Positions 16,483 to 25,237 of a DNA stretch of 64,000 nt are shown in pieces. The first letter of the stretch is position 1; each line of letters begins with the position of its first letter. The stretch lies in NCBI RefSeq assembly GCF_002899675.1, contig NZ_PKUU01000002.1, positions 186,001-250,000 of the forward strand, read 5' to 3'. The translations under genes and the position numbers were made by a program. Origin of the DNA: Clostridium sp. chh4-2 (GTDB lineage: Bacteria; Bacillota; Clostridia; Lachnospirales; Lachnospiraceae). The notes below the pieces were generated by a model, which was not told the DNA's origin, did no database searches, and was given only the letters and a program-made list of their open reading frames with translations.

Positions 16483-16902
16483 ATGATGCGTGACGCGCAA
16501 AAGACAATCGGGAATTTGATCGACAAGCAGTCAACCGCCTATATCAGTTCTGTGGATGAAGACGGTTTTCCCAATATGAAGGCCATGCTGGCTCCCAGAA
16601 TCAGGGACGGAATTACCACCTTTTATTTCACCACAAATACCTCTTCCCAAAAGGTTGCCCAGTTCAGAAAGAATCCCAAGGCCTGTATTTACTTCTGTGA
16701 CAAGCGTTTTTACCGCGGAGTGATGCTGAAAGGAACCATGGAAGTTTTGGAAGACCCGGAGAGCAAAGAGATGATCTGGCAGGAAGGGGATACCATGTAC
16801 TATCCGCTGGGCGTGACTGATCCGGATTACTGCGTGCTGAAATTTACGGCGGTAAGAGGGCGGTATTATGCGAATTTCAAATCGGAGAGCTTTGACATTT
16901 AG
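16483..16902 (+). CDS. Pyridoxamine 5'-phosphate oxidase-like flavin protein
   Basis: The 139-residue protein has the split beta-barrel of the PNPOx-like group: TAYISSVDEDGFPNMKAM at the N-terminus, FYFTTNTSSQKVAQFRKNPK in the middle and a terminal YYANFKSESFDI. These small proteins bind FMN, heme or F420 and many have no known substrate. AGGAGGAA lies directly upstream. True vitamin B6 oxidases are longer, so that role is not claimed. Confidence 0.85.
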   Translation: MMRDAQKTIGNLIDKQSTAYISSVDEDGFPNMKAMLAPRIRDGITTFYFTTNTSSQKVAQFRKNPKACIYFCDKRFYRGVMLKGTMEVLEDPESKEMIWQEGDTMYYPLGVTDPDYCVLKFTAVRGRYYANFKSESFDI

Positions 16903-16964
16903 AGTTTCAGAGGATGAGAATCGCAACAACGTTCAATGGCCGGAAAAATAAAATTAAAAAGATG

Positions 16965-16993
16965 TTGACATATGGGTAATAATGTATTATTAT
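16965..16993 (+). promoter_or_regulatory. Promoter of the fructoside operon
   Basis: TTGACA (16965-16970) and TATTAT (16988-16993) are 17 bp apart, a near-consensus sigma-A promoter. A partial operator, ACGGGTTCGATA (17006-17017), lies just after the expected start of transcription. Confidence 0.9.
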
Positions 16994-17031
16994 CAAACAT
17001 ATAAAACGGGTTCGATACAACATACTGCACA

Positions 17032-17062
17032 AGAAAACTTTTCATATGATGGAAAGTTTTCT
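17032..17062 (+). promoter_or_regulatory. Leader hairpin of the fructoside operon
   Basis: AGAAAACTTT (17032-17041) and AAAGTTTTCT (17053-17062) form a perfect 10-bp stem with an 11-nt loop, between two copies of the operator sequence. It may shape the leader RNA or be a second protein site. Confidence 0.6.
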
Positions 17063-17072
17063 CTTAACTCGA

Positions 17073-17092
17073 ATATCGAACGGGTTCGATAT
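17073..17092 (+). promoter_or_regulatory. LacI-type operator
   Basis: The site is the perfect palindrome ATATCGAAC-GG-GTTCGATAT. It lies about 75 bp after the expected transcript start, with the partial copy at 17006-17017. The LacI gene at the end of the same operon is the likely binder (inference). Confidence 0.8.
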
Positions 17093-17128
17093 AAACATTT
17101 CATTAAATGATAATCTGGGAGGTAGAGG

Positions 17129-18796
17129 ATGTCATGTTTTGATACAGGAGGTTATGGATGCCTGGAACTGCTGGTGAGAGCAAAGGCGGGCGGGCCGAAA
17201 GCCTGGATTGAATTAAAAGAAGTTTCCGGAGGGGAAAAACGCTTGCAGAACGTTGAGCCGGGATATTTCCGCAGGTTTTGTTTTCCGGTGAAGAAAGAGA
17301 CGGCGTATGAGCTCATTTTAAACGGGTGTCACGCAGGGTTAGCCTATCTGAGTGAATCGGAAACGATGATGGAAACGGGGATTCGGTATCTGGAGATTTC
17401 CGGGAAGGAAGAATTGGCCCGATGTGAGAGGAGAGGAGGGGTATACCGGGAACGGTATCATTTTACCCCATACAAAAACTGGATGAATGATCCCAATGGC
17501 CTTTGCTGGTTCAGAGGATATTATCATCTGTATTATCAGTATAATCCGTTTTCCCAGGAATGGGACAATATGTACTGGGGGCATGCTGCAAGCCGTGATT
17601 TGATTCATTGGAAAGACCTTCCGGTGTGTTTGGAGCCGCAGAAGGAAATCCTGGATGATCCGGTCCGCATAGGAGGCGCATTTTCCGGTTCGGCTGTTCC
17701 GATAGGGGATGAGAAGATCATCTTCTTTCTGACCAGGCACCTGAATGATAAAAAGATCAGCCGGTATCCGGTGGAAATCCAGGTTATGACGGAGAGTACG
17801 GACAGCATCCGGTTTGGGCCGGAACGCACTATCATAGAGAGGGACGTTCCCATGACTTCCTGCAATTTCAGAGATCCTAAGGTGGGGAGGGGGAGCGACG
17901 GCAGATGGTATTTGGTTTTAGGGTCCTGTGTGGACGGAGTTCCTTCCATTCTGTATTACCGGTCGGAGGATATGGAAAACTGGACGTATCAGGGGGAACT
18001 TTTAAGGGAGACGGATGCTATAGGAATTGAAGCCATCGAGTGCCCGGATGCATTTCTGCTGGACGGCAGGATGGTGGTGACAGCGTCTTTGATGCGGTAT
18101 GTCCATGAACCCATGGAACGGCAGCAGGTGAGATATTACATAGGAAACTGGGAAAACGGCAGATTTCGGGCGGATACTTCGGAGGAATTGGATTTTGGAG
18201 GAAATATCTATGCGGTACAGTCTTTTGAACATCAGGGAAGGCGGATTGTGGTTGGATGGGCCGCTGATTTTTGGAAAGAGCACATACCGGAAGAGGGCGG
18301 ATGCAATGGAAGTATGACAATTCCAAGGATTTTGTCGGTTGGGAATGGGAGATTGGCGATGCGCCCTGTGGAGGAAGTTTACGGTCTTAAAAACCGGTGT
18401 ATCTATCAGGGAGAGAGAGAACCGGTCTGTCTGCCGGATATCGCCGGCAATGCCTGGTATGCGAAATTAGAGTTTGAAACCTCCTGCGATTTCAGGATGT
18501 GCCTGATGAAACGGAAAAATTCCGGTCTGTATCTGAATTATGAGAATGGAGAACTTCGGCTGATATCGGTTTTGGAACATGGAAAACGGCCGGATGGCGT
18601 GGCTTTGATCCGGGAGATCAAAAAGATAGAGATCTTTGTGGACCGACGGATGGCAGAGGTATTTGTCAATGACGGAGAAGCATCGGGAACCAGAATTTTT
18701 TATGGTGGTGAACGGGGGTATTTCCGGGCGGAATGTTGGGATCGGAACGCTTTGGCCCATGCTGAGGTCTACACCATGAATTCAATCTGGACTTAA
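17129..18796 (+). CDS. GH32 beta-fructofuranosidase with N-terminal extension
   Basis: The 555-residue glycosidase carries the three GH32 catalytic motifs. NDPNG (N120-G124) has the nucleophile Asp, RDP (248-250) stabilises the transition state, and EC (E304-C305) has the acid/base Glu. The propeller runs from about 108 to 415 and a beta-sandwich follows. Residues 1-107 are extra: a probable beta domain of unknown role, not usual in short bacterial invertases. There is no signal peptide, so it should act in the cytoplasm on fructosides imported by the linked ABC system. The ATG follows GGGAGGTAGAGG. It could be a sucrase, levanase-type or fructo-oligosaccharide hydrolase. Confidence 0.95.
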   Translation: MSCFDTGGYGCLELLVRAKAGGPKAWIELKEVSGGEKRLQNVEPGYFRRFCFPVKKETAYELILNGCHAGLAYLSESETMMETGIRYLEISGKEELARCERRGGVYRERYHFTPYKNWMNDPNGLCWFRGYYHLYYQYNPFSQEWDNMYWGHAASRDLIHWKDLPVCLEPQKEILDDPVRIGGAFSGSAVPIGDEKIIFFLTRHLNDKKISRYPVEIQVMTESTDSIRFGPERTIIERDVPMTSCNFRDPKVGRGSDGRWYLVLGSCVDGVPSILYYRSEDMENWTYQGELLRETDAIGIEAIECPDAFLLDGRMVVTASLMRYVHEPMERQQVRYYIGNWENGRFRADTSEELDFGGNIYAVQSFEHQGRRIVVGWAADFWKEHIPEEGGCNGSMTIPRILSVGNGRLAMRPVEEVYGLKNRCIYQGEREPVCLPDIAGNAWYAKLEFETSCDFRMCLMKRKNSGLYLNYENGELRLISVLEHGKRPDGVALIREIKKIEIFVDRRMAEVFVNDGEASGTRIFYGGERGYFRAECWDRNALAHAEVYTMNSIWT

Positions 18797-18817
18797 ACGG
18801 ATAGAGGAGGAAAGGGG

Positions 18818-18859
18818 ATGGCAGGAAAAAGGGGCAGATGCAGGTTTGGTAAATTATAA
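18818..18859 (+). CDS. Possible 13-residue leader peptide
   Basis: An ATG with an excellent ribosome site (GAGGAGG, 18804-18810, 7 nt away) opens a 13-codon frame rich in Gly, Lys and Arg. It sits between the GH32 gene and the binding-protein gene. It may be a real small ORF or a fortuitous site that helps ribosomes load. No homologue is known to me. Confidence 0.3.
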   Translation: MAGKRGRCRFGKL

Positions 18860-18893
18860 AATGAGTGGGAATGAAGTTTGAAAGGGGATTACT

Positions 18894-20303
18894 ATGAGAA
18901 AAACAATTAAGAAATCGGTGTGTGGTTTATTGAGCGGTCTTTTGGTTTTAGGTATGGCAGGATGTTCCGGGCAGAAGCCGGCGGCTCCGTCTGAGGGGGC
19001 GGGAACGGCAGAAGCGAAATCGTCGGAAGCGAAAACAGAGGCTTCTGAGTCAAAGGATACGGGCAGTAAAGAGGAAAAATCAGGAAATCAGGAAGGAAAG
19101 AAAATTACCGTCTGGATTCCTTCCAATTTAACGGAATCCGAGCGGGATTACTATTATAAAATGCTGGGAGAGATCGACGACAGTCACGAGGAATTCCAGC
19201 TGGCCATTGCAGAACAGGCGGATCTGTCCAATCAGCTTTTGTCCGCCATTATTTCCAACGATCTGCCGGATTTGACCATGTCGGACGGCAACCGTCTGGG
19301 CGTTTTCTGCAATGCGGGAGTATTTTTGCCGCTGGATGAATACTTTTCGGATGATATGAAAGCGGATCTGCTTCCGTCTGTGGTCGACGAATGCACCTAT
19401 TCTCCGGAAGGAAAGCTTTATAACATCGCCCAGTTCGATTCCGGCCTGGCTCTTTGGGCCAATAAATCCATGCTGGAAGAAGTGGGAGCCAGAATTCCTG
19501 CCAGCTATAAGGAAGCATGGGACAGGGCCGAATTTGAAGAGGTTTGCCAAAAGCTGAAGGATAAAGGCTACTGGGCTCTGGATGTGGGGCAGTCCGATAC
19601 TACGGGTTCCAAATTTTATTATACCTATCTGCCGGTTGTGAAAAGCTTTGGCGGAGACTGGATGGATAGGGATACGATGATGGCTGAAGGAGCTCTTAAC
19701 AGCGAAGCCACCATTGAGGCGGCCAATTATCTTTACTGGATGAGCGAGCAGGGATATATCAATGCCAGAGCAGACAGCGATGACGGTTATTACGGCAAGA
19801 AAGACACGGCTATGCTGCTCTATGGACATTGGATGGCTCCTCAGGTGGAAGAATTGTTGGGAGACGACGGCATTCTGGTTCCGATCCCTGATTTTGGGCA
19901 TGGAGTTTATACGGGAAGCGGTTCCCAGACATGGGGAATCACGGTGAAGGCGCAGGAAAATGATACGGTTAAAGAGTGTGCGGCCGTGCTCAACGAACTG
20001 ATGAAGCCGGATTATGTTCAGGGAATGTCCGATGCCAACGGTTCCATACCCGGCCTCCGTTCCGTACTGGAAAAAGATCCGAAATATGCAAAAGGCGGCA
20101 AACTCTATCTGTTCCGCGAACAGCTGGAAGGTGGAATCGCAGTCAACCGTCCCCATACTCCGGCGGCTGTTTATGTGCGGGCCACAATAGGACAGACACT
20201 GCGCGATATTCTGGCTTATGGCAATGCGGAGCAGGCGATGAATGACATCACAAAGGACATTGACCAGCTGATTATAGACAACAAATACAATGAAGTGAAA
20301 TAA
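18894..20303 (+). CDS. ABC sugar-binding lipoprotein
   Basis: The 469-residue family 1 extracellular solute-binding protein has a lipoprotein signal with lipobox LGMAGC (Cys24), then a low-complexity linker rich in Glu, Ser and Lys (27-67) and the two-lobed binding domain (KITVWIPSNLTESERDYYYK). It would be anchored outside the membrane and deliver sugars to the two permeases that follow. Context with GH32 points to a fructo-oligosaccharide or sucrose-type ligand (inference). Confidence 0.93.
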   Translation: MRKTIKKSVCGLLSGLLVLGMAGCSGQKPAAPSEGAGTAEAKSSEAKTEASESKDTGSKEEKSGNQEGKKITVWIPSNLTESERDYYYKMLGEIDDSHEEFQLAIAEQADLSNQLLSAIISNDLPDLTMSDGNRLGVFCNAGVFLPLDEYFSDDMKADLLPSVVDECTYSPEGKLYNIAQFDSGLALWANKSMLEEVGARIPASYKEAWDRAEFEEVCQKLKDKGYWALDVGQSDTTGSKFYYTYLPVVKSFGGDWMDRDTMMAEGALNSEATIEAANYLYWMSEQGYINARADSDDGYYGKKDTAMLLYGHWMAPQVEELLGDDGILVPIPDFGHGVYTGSGSQTWGITVKAQENDTVKECAAVLNELMKPDYVQGMSDANGSIPGLRSVLEKDPKYAKGGKLYLFREQLEGGIAVNRPHTPAAVYVRATIGQTLRDILAYGNAEQAMNDITKDIDQLIIDNKYNEVK

Positions 20304-20346
20304 ATGTTCCGCAGAAGGCTTAAATGAAGGGTAAGGGGATAGGTCT

Positions 20347-21240
20347 ATGAAGAAAAAATTATTGTATAATCAGAGCGCATCTGCCTGGATCATGTGCGCT
20401 CCGGCACTGATTACGTTATTTATTTTTGTAATCATACCGTTTCTGATGTCGTTTATGTATTCATTTACAAATAAACAATTTGTGATGGCGGCCAATAATC
20501 CTCTGCGTTTTGTGGGGCTGGAGAATTATATGAGGGTATTGTCTTCAGGAGATATGGCGGCAGCGGCAAGAAATACGCTGAAATATACCGTTTATGTGGT
20601 TCCGGCGCTGACAATCCTGCCCTTACTGCTGGCTCTTCTGCTGAACAACAAGCTGAAAGGGATGACTGCGTTCCGGGTGATCTGTTTCAGCCCTCAGGTT
20701 ATCTCCATGGCGGTGGTTTCCGTTGTCTGGGCATTTATTCTGGGCTCAGCCGACAAGAGCATGATGAACACCATCATCGGATTTTTCGGCATCCCTCCAC
20801 AGGGATGGCTGAAAGATCCGGGAGAATCTTTATTTTCCATTGCGCTGATGAGCATCTGGTCCGCAATCGGTTTTAACATGATCATCTATCTGTCCGGAAT
20901 CCAGTTTATCTCTCAGGATATTTACGAGGCTGCACAGATCGACGGCTGCGGCCCGGTCCAGAAATTCGTTTATATCACGTTTCCGCTGTTAAAGAATACG
21001 GTGATTTTCATTGTCATGACCAATATCATCTCTTCCCTTAAACTGTTCACTCAGATCCTTGTACTGACCAAGGGAGGCCCTATGAAGAGCACCATGTCTT
21101 TGGTATACCTGATCTATGAAACAGGATTTGTGAAGATGCAGATCGGCGTATCGGCGGCTCAGTCAGTCGTATTCTTTGTAGTCGTAATGGTTGTTTCCAT
21201 GGTTCAGTCCAAGGTGCTGTTAAAGGAGGATAAGGCATGA
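20347..21240 (+). CDS. ABC sugar permease (MalF/UgpA type)
   Basis: The 297-residue inner-membrane permease has six helices. The EAA loop that contacts the ATPase is YEAAQIDGCGPVQKFVYITF (about 193-212). It overlaps the next permease gene by 4 bp (ATGA). Together with the binding protein it forms a CUT1-type importer. No ATPase gene is in the operon, so a shared MsmK-like ATPase elsewhere must serve it. Confidence 0.93.
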   Translation: MKKKLLYNQSASAWIMCAPALITLFIFVIIPFLMSFMYSFTNKQFVMAANNPLRFVGLENYMRVLSSGDMAAAARNTLKYTVYVVPALTILPLLLALLLNNKLKGMTAFRVICFSPQVISMAVVSVVWAFILGSADKSMMNTIIGFFGIPPQGWLKDPGESLFSIALMSIWSAIGFNMIIYLSGIQFISQDIYEAAQIDGCGPVQKFVYITFPLLKNTVIFIVMTNIISSLKLFTQILVLTKGGPMKSTMSLVYLIYETGFVKMQIGVSAAQSVVFFVVVMVVSMVQSKVLLKEDKA

Positions 21241-22073
21241 GAACGAAAAAAATCAGAGAAAATGCGCTTTTGTACTTGATTCTGACCCTGGTGGCGGTTT
21301 TATTCATCGCCCCGCCGGTCTGTCTTCTCGTATCTTCGTTTAAAACCAGCAGCCAGATCAGCGTGGATATGTCCAACCTGTTCGCATTTCTCCCCCACGG
21401 GAAAATGAGCTTGGACAATTACAAATATTTGTTCGGAAAACTGAGCGTAGGCCGCTTTTTCATCAATTCCCTGATCTCTTCGACGGTATCCATCCTTTTG
21501 GCAGTATTATTTAACGCCATGATGGGTTATGCACTCGGAATGCTGAAGTTTAAGGGAAAAGGAATCCTGCTCTCCCTCATCCTTTCGCTGCTGATCGTGC
21601 CCAGTGAGGCGGTCATTGTTAATAAGATGATTGTGGTCAATGCCATGGGACTGATCGACCGGATGCTTTCTTTGATCCTGCCGTTTATGGCGACGCCATT
21701 TTACATCTTTTTATTCTATCAGCATTTTAAAGATATGCCTTATGATCTGATGGAAGCGGCGATTATGGATGGATGCAGTTATCCGCAGATCTTTTTTAAG
21801 ATCATGTTTCCGCTTTCAAAGCCGGTGATCGCCACCGTTTCCATCCTGCTGTTTGTGAAGCGCTGGGGGGATGTGGCATGGCCTGCGATGGTAACCAGAA
21901 GCAATGCGATCAAAGTGCTTCCGCTGGCGCTCCAGTCCTTTTACGGGGATATGAATGACTGGGGACCGATCTTCGCCATGGGAACCGTTATGACTGTTCC
22001 TGTTATGATTATATTTGTGGCATTCCAGAAGCAGTTTATCCAGTCCATTGCCATGTCGGGCATTAAGGGATAG
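21237..22073 (+). CDS. ABC sugar permease (MalG/UgpE type)
   Basis: The 278-residue partner permease has six helices and the EAA loop MEAAIMDGCSYPQIFFKIMF (about 176-195). The ATG overlaps the previous stop. MalG-type proteins form a heterodimer with the MalF-type protein. Confidence 0.93.
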   Translation: MRTKKIRENALLYLILTLVAVLFIAPPVCLLVSSFKTSSQISVDMSNLFAFLPHGKMSLDNYKYLFGKLSVGRFFINSLISSTVSILLAVLFNAMMGYALGMLKFKGKGILLSLILSLLIVPSEAVIVNKMIVVNAMGLIDRMLSLILPFMATPFYIFLFYQHFKDMPYDLMEAAIMDGCSYPQIFFKIMFPLSKPVIATVSILLFVKRWGDVAWPAMVTRSNAIKVLPLALQSFYGDMNDWGPIFAMGTVMTVPVMIIFVAFQKQFIQSIAMSGIKG

Positions 22074-22092
22074 AAGATGGGGAGATGAGAAA

Positions 22093-22887
22093 ATGAAGAT
22101 ACTGGTGATATCGGATATTCACGGCAACATCGATGCGCTGGAAGCCGTATGGAACAGGGAAGGCGGTGCGGACGAGATTATCTGCGCCGGTGATCTCACG
22201 GATTACGGGGTATTTCCAAAAGAGGTGATCGGCTGGATCAAGAGGCATAACGTCCGTGTTGTAAAAGGCAATCATGATGCCCACACCGTCCACATCTTCC
22301 GGGACACCCCTTGGAAGCAGGTTCAGCCCGGAGAATTTAAATGGGTGCACCATACCTGCGGCCAGCTCGGTGGTGAGAATATCGCTTACCTGGACCGGCT
22401 GCCTGAAACCCTGTATCTGGAAGCGGATGGAGCCGGGTACCTTATCTGCCATCAGTATGGTACCGGATATGAGACCGTGGAAAGTTCTGATCAGTTTAAC
22501 CGGTTCTGGAACAGTCACGTGAAGGAAATGGGTAAAACGGTGAAGGAAAAACGGATGGTTTTCGGCCACACTCACAGACAGGGAATTCATATTTTAGGGG
22601 AGAATCTGCTTTGGCTGAATCCTGGAAGCGTCTCCTACAGGAGGCCGGATGATCCAAGCAAGAATGCGGAATATATGGTGATCCAGGATGGAACCATATC
22701 CTTTCGAAGTGTTCCTTATGACAGAAGCCGTTCATTAAAAGCTGCGTATGAGTATCTGGAAAAGAATATCATGATGACCACAGAATTGCAGGACGCCTTT
22801 TTCTTTTTTGGAGATGCGGCCACAAGCCGGGAACCGCTGCCGGAATCCGGCCTGTCGTCAGGGGATTTACAGGGCTGTGATCAGTAA
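22093..22887 (+). CDS. Calcineurin-like phosphoesterase (YfcE/MJ0936 group)
   Basis: The 264-residue protein has all metal motifs: ISDIHGN (about 6-12), GDLTDYG, KGNHDAH and FGHTHRQG with LNPGSVSYRRP at the end. The metals are usually two Mn or Fe ions. The ATG at 22093 follows GGAGATGAG. It lies inside the fructoside operon. A role in sugar-phosphate or nucleotide phosphodiester cleavage is possible, but the substrate is unknown. Confidence 0.92.
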   Translation: MKILVISDIHGNIDALEAVWNREGGADEIICAGDLTDYGVFPKEVIGWIKRHNVRVVKGNHDAHTVHIFRDTPWKQVQPGEFKWVHHTCGQLGGENIAYLDRLPETLYLEADGAGYLICHQYGTGYETVESSDQFNRFWNSHVKEMGKTVKEKRMVFGHTHRQGIHILGENLLWLNPGSVSYRRPDDPSKNAEYMVIQDGTISFRSVPYDRSRSLKAAYEYLEKNIMMTTELQDAFFFFGDAATSREPLPESGLSSGDLQGCDQ

Positions 22888-22921
22888 TGCTGAAAACTCG
22901 CCGTTTGGAAACTCTGTTGAT

Positions 22922-22957
22922 TGTCAATTGACAGGAAAACTGCCGGGAAGGTATAAT
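22922..22957 (+). promoter_or_regulatory. Internal promoter of the LacI gene with palindrome
   Basis: TTGACA (22928-22933) and TATAAT (22952-22957) are 18 bp apart. The perfect palindrome TGTCAATTGACA (22922-22933) covers the -35 box. The fructoside operator sequence is not present here. Confidence 0.75.
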
Positions 22958-22979
22958 AGGATGGAAACAGAGGTGGCTT

Positions 22980-23957
22980 ATGGTAAGTATAAAAGATGTT
23001 GCAAGACACGCAAAAGTGGCGCCCAGCACCGTGTCTTTGGTATTAAATAAAACGGGCTATGTATCTGCGGAAACCAGGGAAAAAGTGGAGCGCTCCATGA
23101 AGGAACTGAACTATACTCCCAACGAACTGGCCCGCAATCTGTACCGCAATAAGACCAATATTGTGGGCATTATTGTGCCGGATATGTCCCATCCTTTCTT
23201 TTCTACATTCATTCAATATGCAGAAATGTGCCTATATGACCATGGTTATAAAACCATGGTTTGTTCCACGACTAACAGGAAAAATGGAGAAGAAGAATGC
23301 ATTGATATGCTGAAGCGTCAGATGATGGACGGGATCATAATGGGAGCCCATTCCCTGAGACTGGATATCTATGAAAATCTGAACCGTCCCGTGGTAGCAC
23401 TGGACCGTTATATCAATGACGATATCCCAATTGTGCGTTCCGACCATAAAAAAGAGGGGGAACTGGCGGCAGACCGTTTGTTGAAAGCCGGATGTAAAAA
23501 GGTGGTTCAGAGTTCTGGAGCCAGAATCGTCAGCACTCCGTCACACGAACGCCATGATGCCTTCCATTCTTATTTTGAAAGTCACGGCGGAACGGTATAT
23601 GATATGGAAATGGGATGGAATCATTTTGATCTGGCCTATAATTTGGAATTCGCAGAACGGATATTCAGGGAACATCCGGATGCGGACGGCATCTTTGCAG
23701 CGGATATGCTGATTGCATCCTGTCTTCAATATGCCCATCATCAAGGGATTCAGGTGCCGGAACAGATGAGGATGATCGCTTGTGACGGAACTATTTTAAC
23801 GATGGGAGTAGAGCGGCCGGTTACAGCTGTCGTTCAGCCTATCGAAGACTTGGCCTGCGCGGCGGTGGAAAACGTGGTTAAGCTGATAGACGGCAGCCGG
23901 ATGACAAAAAGCGAAACGGTGTTTGATGTGACGCTCAGAGAAGGGGAGACTACGTAA
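22980..23957 (+). CDS. LacI-family transcriptional regulator
   Basis: The 325-residue protein has the LacI HTH and hinge (SIKDVARHAKVAPSTVSLVL, residues 3-22; LNYTPNELARNL) and a periplasmic-binding-protein-like sensor (NIVGIIVPDMSHPFFSTFIQ onwards). It closes the fructoside operon and has its own promoter. It is the best candidate to bind the palindrome at 17073-17092 and repress the GH32/ABC genes until sugar appears. Confidence 0.93.
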   Translation: MVSIKDVARHAKVAPSTVSLVLNKTGYVSAETREKVERSMKELNYTPNELARNLYRNKTNIVGIIVPDMSHPFFSTFIQYAEMCLYDHGYKTMVCSTTNRKNGEEECIDMLKRQMMDGIIMGAHSLRLDIYENLNRPVVALDRYINDDIPIVRSDHKKEGELAADRLLKAGCKKVVQSSGARIVSTPSHERHDAFHSYFESHGGTVYDMEMGWNHFDLAYNLEFAERIFREHPDADGIFAADMLIASCLQYAHHQGIQVPEQMRMIACDGTILTMGVERPVTAVVQPIEDLACAAVENVVKLIDGSRMTKSETVFDVTLREGETT

Positions 23958-23958
23958 T

Positions 23959-24054
23959 TAAAGTAAAGGGTGAAGGCATTTTCGAAAATGCCTTAGGGTT
24001 TTAATGTAAAGGGCGAAGGCATTTCTGAAAATGCCTAAAGGATTAATGTAAAAA
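23959..24054. repeat. Two copies of a 43-bp palindromic repeat
   Basis: Two units at 43-bp spacing share GTAAAGGG, then a short hairpin (AAGGCATTTTCGAAAATGCCTT-like; stem AAGGCATTT with AAATGCCTT) and a final GG-rich bit. A third partial unit (TAATGTAAA) follows. The same repeat occurs at 49636-49785, so it is a dispersed REP-like family. Confidence 0.85.
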
Positions 24055-24063
24055 ATGTGAAGA

Positions 24064-24121
24064 AAGAGAGCTCCTGAACGGGAGGCCGGCGCCTTAGCCG
24101 CCCCCGTCCGGGAGCTCTCTT
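24064..24121. terminator. Large GC-rich hairpin after the fructoside operon
   Basis: AAGAGAGCTCC (24064-24074) pairs with GGAGCTCTCTT (24111-24121), and the inside also pairs (ACGGG with CCCGT, GGC with GCC). There is no T-run of the usual kind. It probably ends transcription of the operon or protects the mRNA 3' end. Nothing else is seen up to 24265 except the start region of the MoxR gene. Confidence 0.6.
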
Positions 24122-24265
24122 CCTGCATCCCCTCTCCTAACATAATAATCTGCAAACACCTCCATACTCCCCAACCCTGAAATCTCAGAAAAACCGGGAA
24201 AAGGAAAGCATATTGTGATAAAATAGAAGGAAACGCCGAGATCAAACAAAAGAAAGGAAGTATTT

Positions 24266-25237
24266 ATGCAGTCTGTTGCTCATTATACAAAACTCCTGGA
24301 ACAGGAAACGGAAAAAATTATTGTAGGCAAACGCGCCCAGATCGATATGATCCTGATGGCGGCGCTGTCAGGCGGCCATGTGCTGCTGAACGATCTGCCC
24401 GGAAGCGGGAAGACAACGCTGGTAAAAACTCTGTCCATTGCATTGGGATGCGGCTTTAAACGGCTCCAGTTCACCCCGGACCTGCTTCCCTCCGATATTG
24501 TGGGGATGACTGTGTTCAATCAGAAAACATCGGAATTTGAACTGGTAAAAGGTCCGGTGCATACGAATATTCTCTTGGCGGATGAGATCAACCGGGCGAT
24601 CCCGAGAACCCAGTCCGCGTTATTGGAGGCCATGGAAGAGGGACAGACCACGATAGACGGGAAAACGCTGATGCTTCCGCAGCCGTTTTTGGTGATGGCA
24701 ACCCAGAATCCGGTGGAGCGGGAGAGCACGTTTATGCTGCCTGCGGCTCAGCTGGACCGTTTCTTTATCTGCATTTCTCTGGGATATCCGGAGGCGGAGG
24801 AGGAGATGGCGATTCTTGCGAAGCTGGGGGACAGAACTCCTTATGAAGAGGTGAATGCGGTGACGGACCCGTCTTTATTGCAGGAGCTGAGAGAACAGAT
24901 CAGCCGGGTTCAGGTTTCGGATTCCTGCAGCCGGTATATTGTGGAGCTGGTGCAGAAGACCAGAAAATGCGTCTGGCTGAAACAGGGAGCCAGCCCCAGG
25001 GCATCCAGGTGCCTGTATCAGGGCAGTAAAACTTATGCGGCTATGCAGGGACGGGATTATGTGATACCGGAAGATATTAAAATGATATGGCTGCCGGTTA
25101 TGAACCACAGGGTAGTTTTGACCAGTGACGCCGGATTTCAGAAGAAGACGCCTGAATCGGTTTTGACGGAACTTCTGCAGGAGACAGAGGTGCCGCCTTA
25201 TAAAAAGGAGCTGTTCAATGGAAGAAAAACAGAGTAG
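24266..25237 (+). CDS. MoxR-type AAA ATPase
   Basis: The 323-residue ATPase has Walker A LPGSGKTT (44-51), Walker B ILLADEINRA (102-111), sensor ATQNPVERESTF and the arginine-bearing lid domain. MoxR proteins act as chaperones that help fold or activate enzyme complexes, often with a von Willebrand-type partner. Here the partners are the DUF58 protein, overlapping by 20 bp, and a membrane protein. Confidence 0.95.
   Translation: MQSVAHYTKLLEQETEKIIVGKRAQIDMILMAALSGGHVLLNDLPGSGKTTLVKTLSIALGCGFKRLQFTPDLLPSDIVGMTVFNQKTSEFELVKGPVHTNILLADEINRAIPRTQSALLEAMEEGQTTIDGKTLMLPQPFLVMATQNPVERESTFMLPAAQLDRFFICISLGYPEAEEEMAILAKLGDRTPYEEVNAVTDPSLLQELREQISRVQVSDSCSRYIVELVQKTRKCVWLKQGASPRASRCLYQGSKTYAAMQGRDYVIPEDIKMIWLPVMNHRVVLTSDAGFQKKTPESVLTELLQETEVPPYKKELFNGRKTE

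Noticed and set aside
19128..20156. Long minus-strand open frame inside the binding-protein gene
   Set aside because: It is antisense to a clear lipoprotein gene, has no ribosome site and shows no domain; it reflects codon bias.
18894..22073. Broken ABC system because no ATPase is present
   Set aside because: CUT1 sugar importers of Firmicutes commonly share an ATPase encoded elsewhere.
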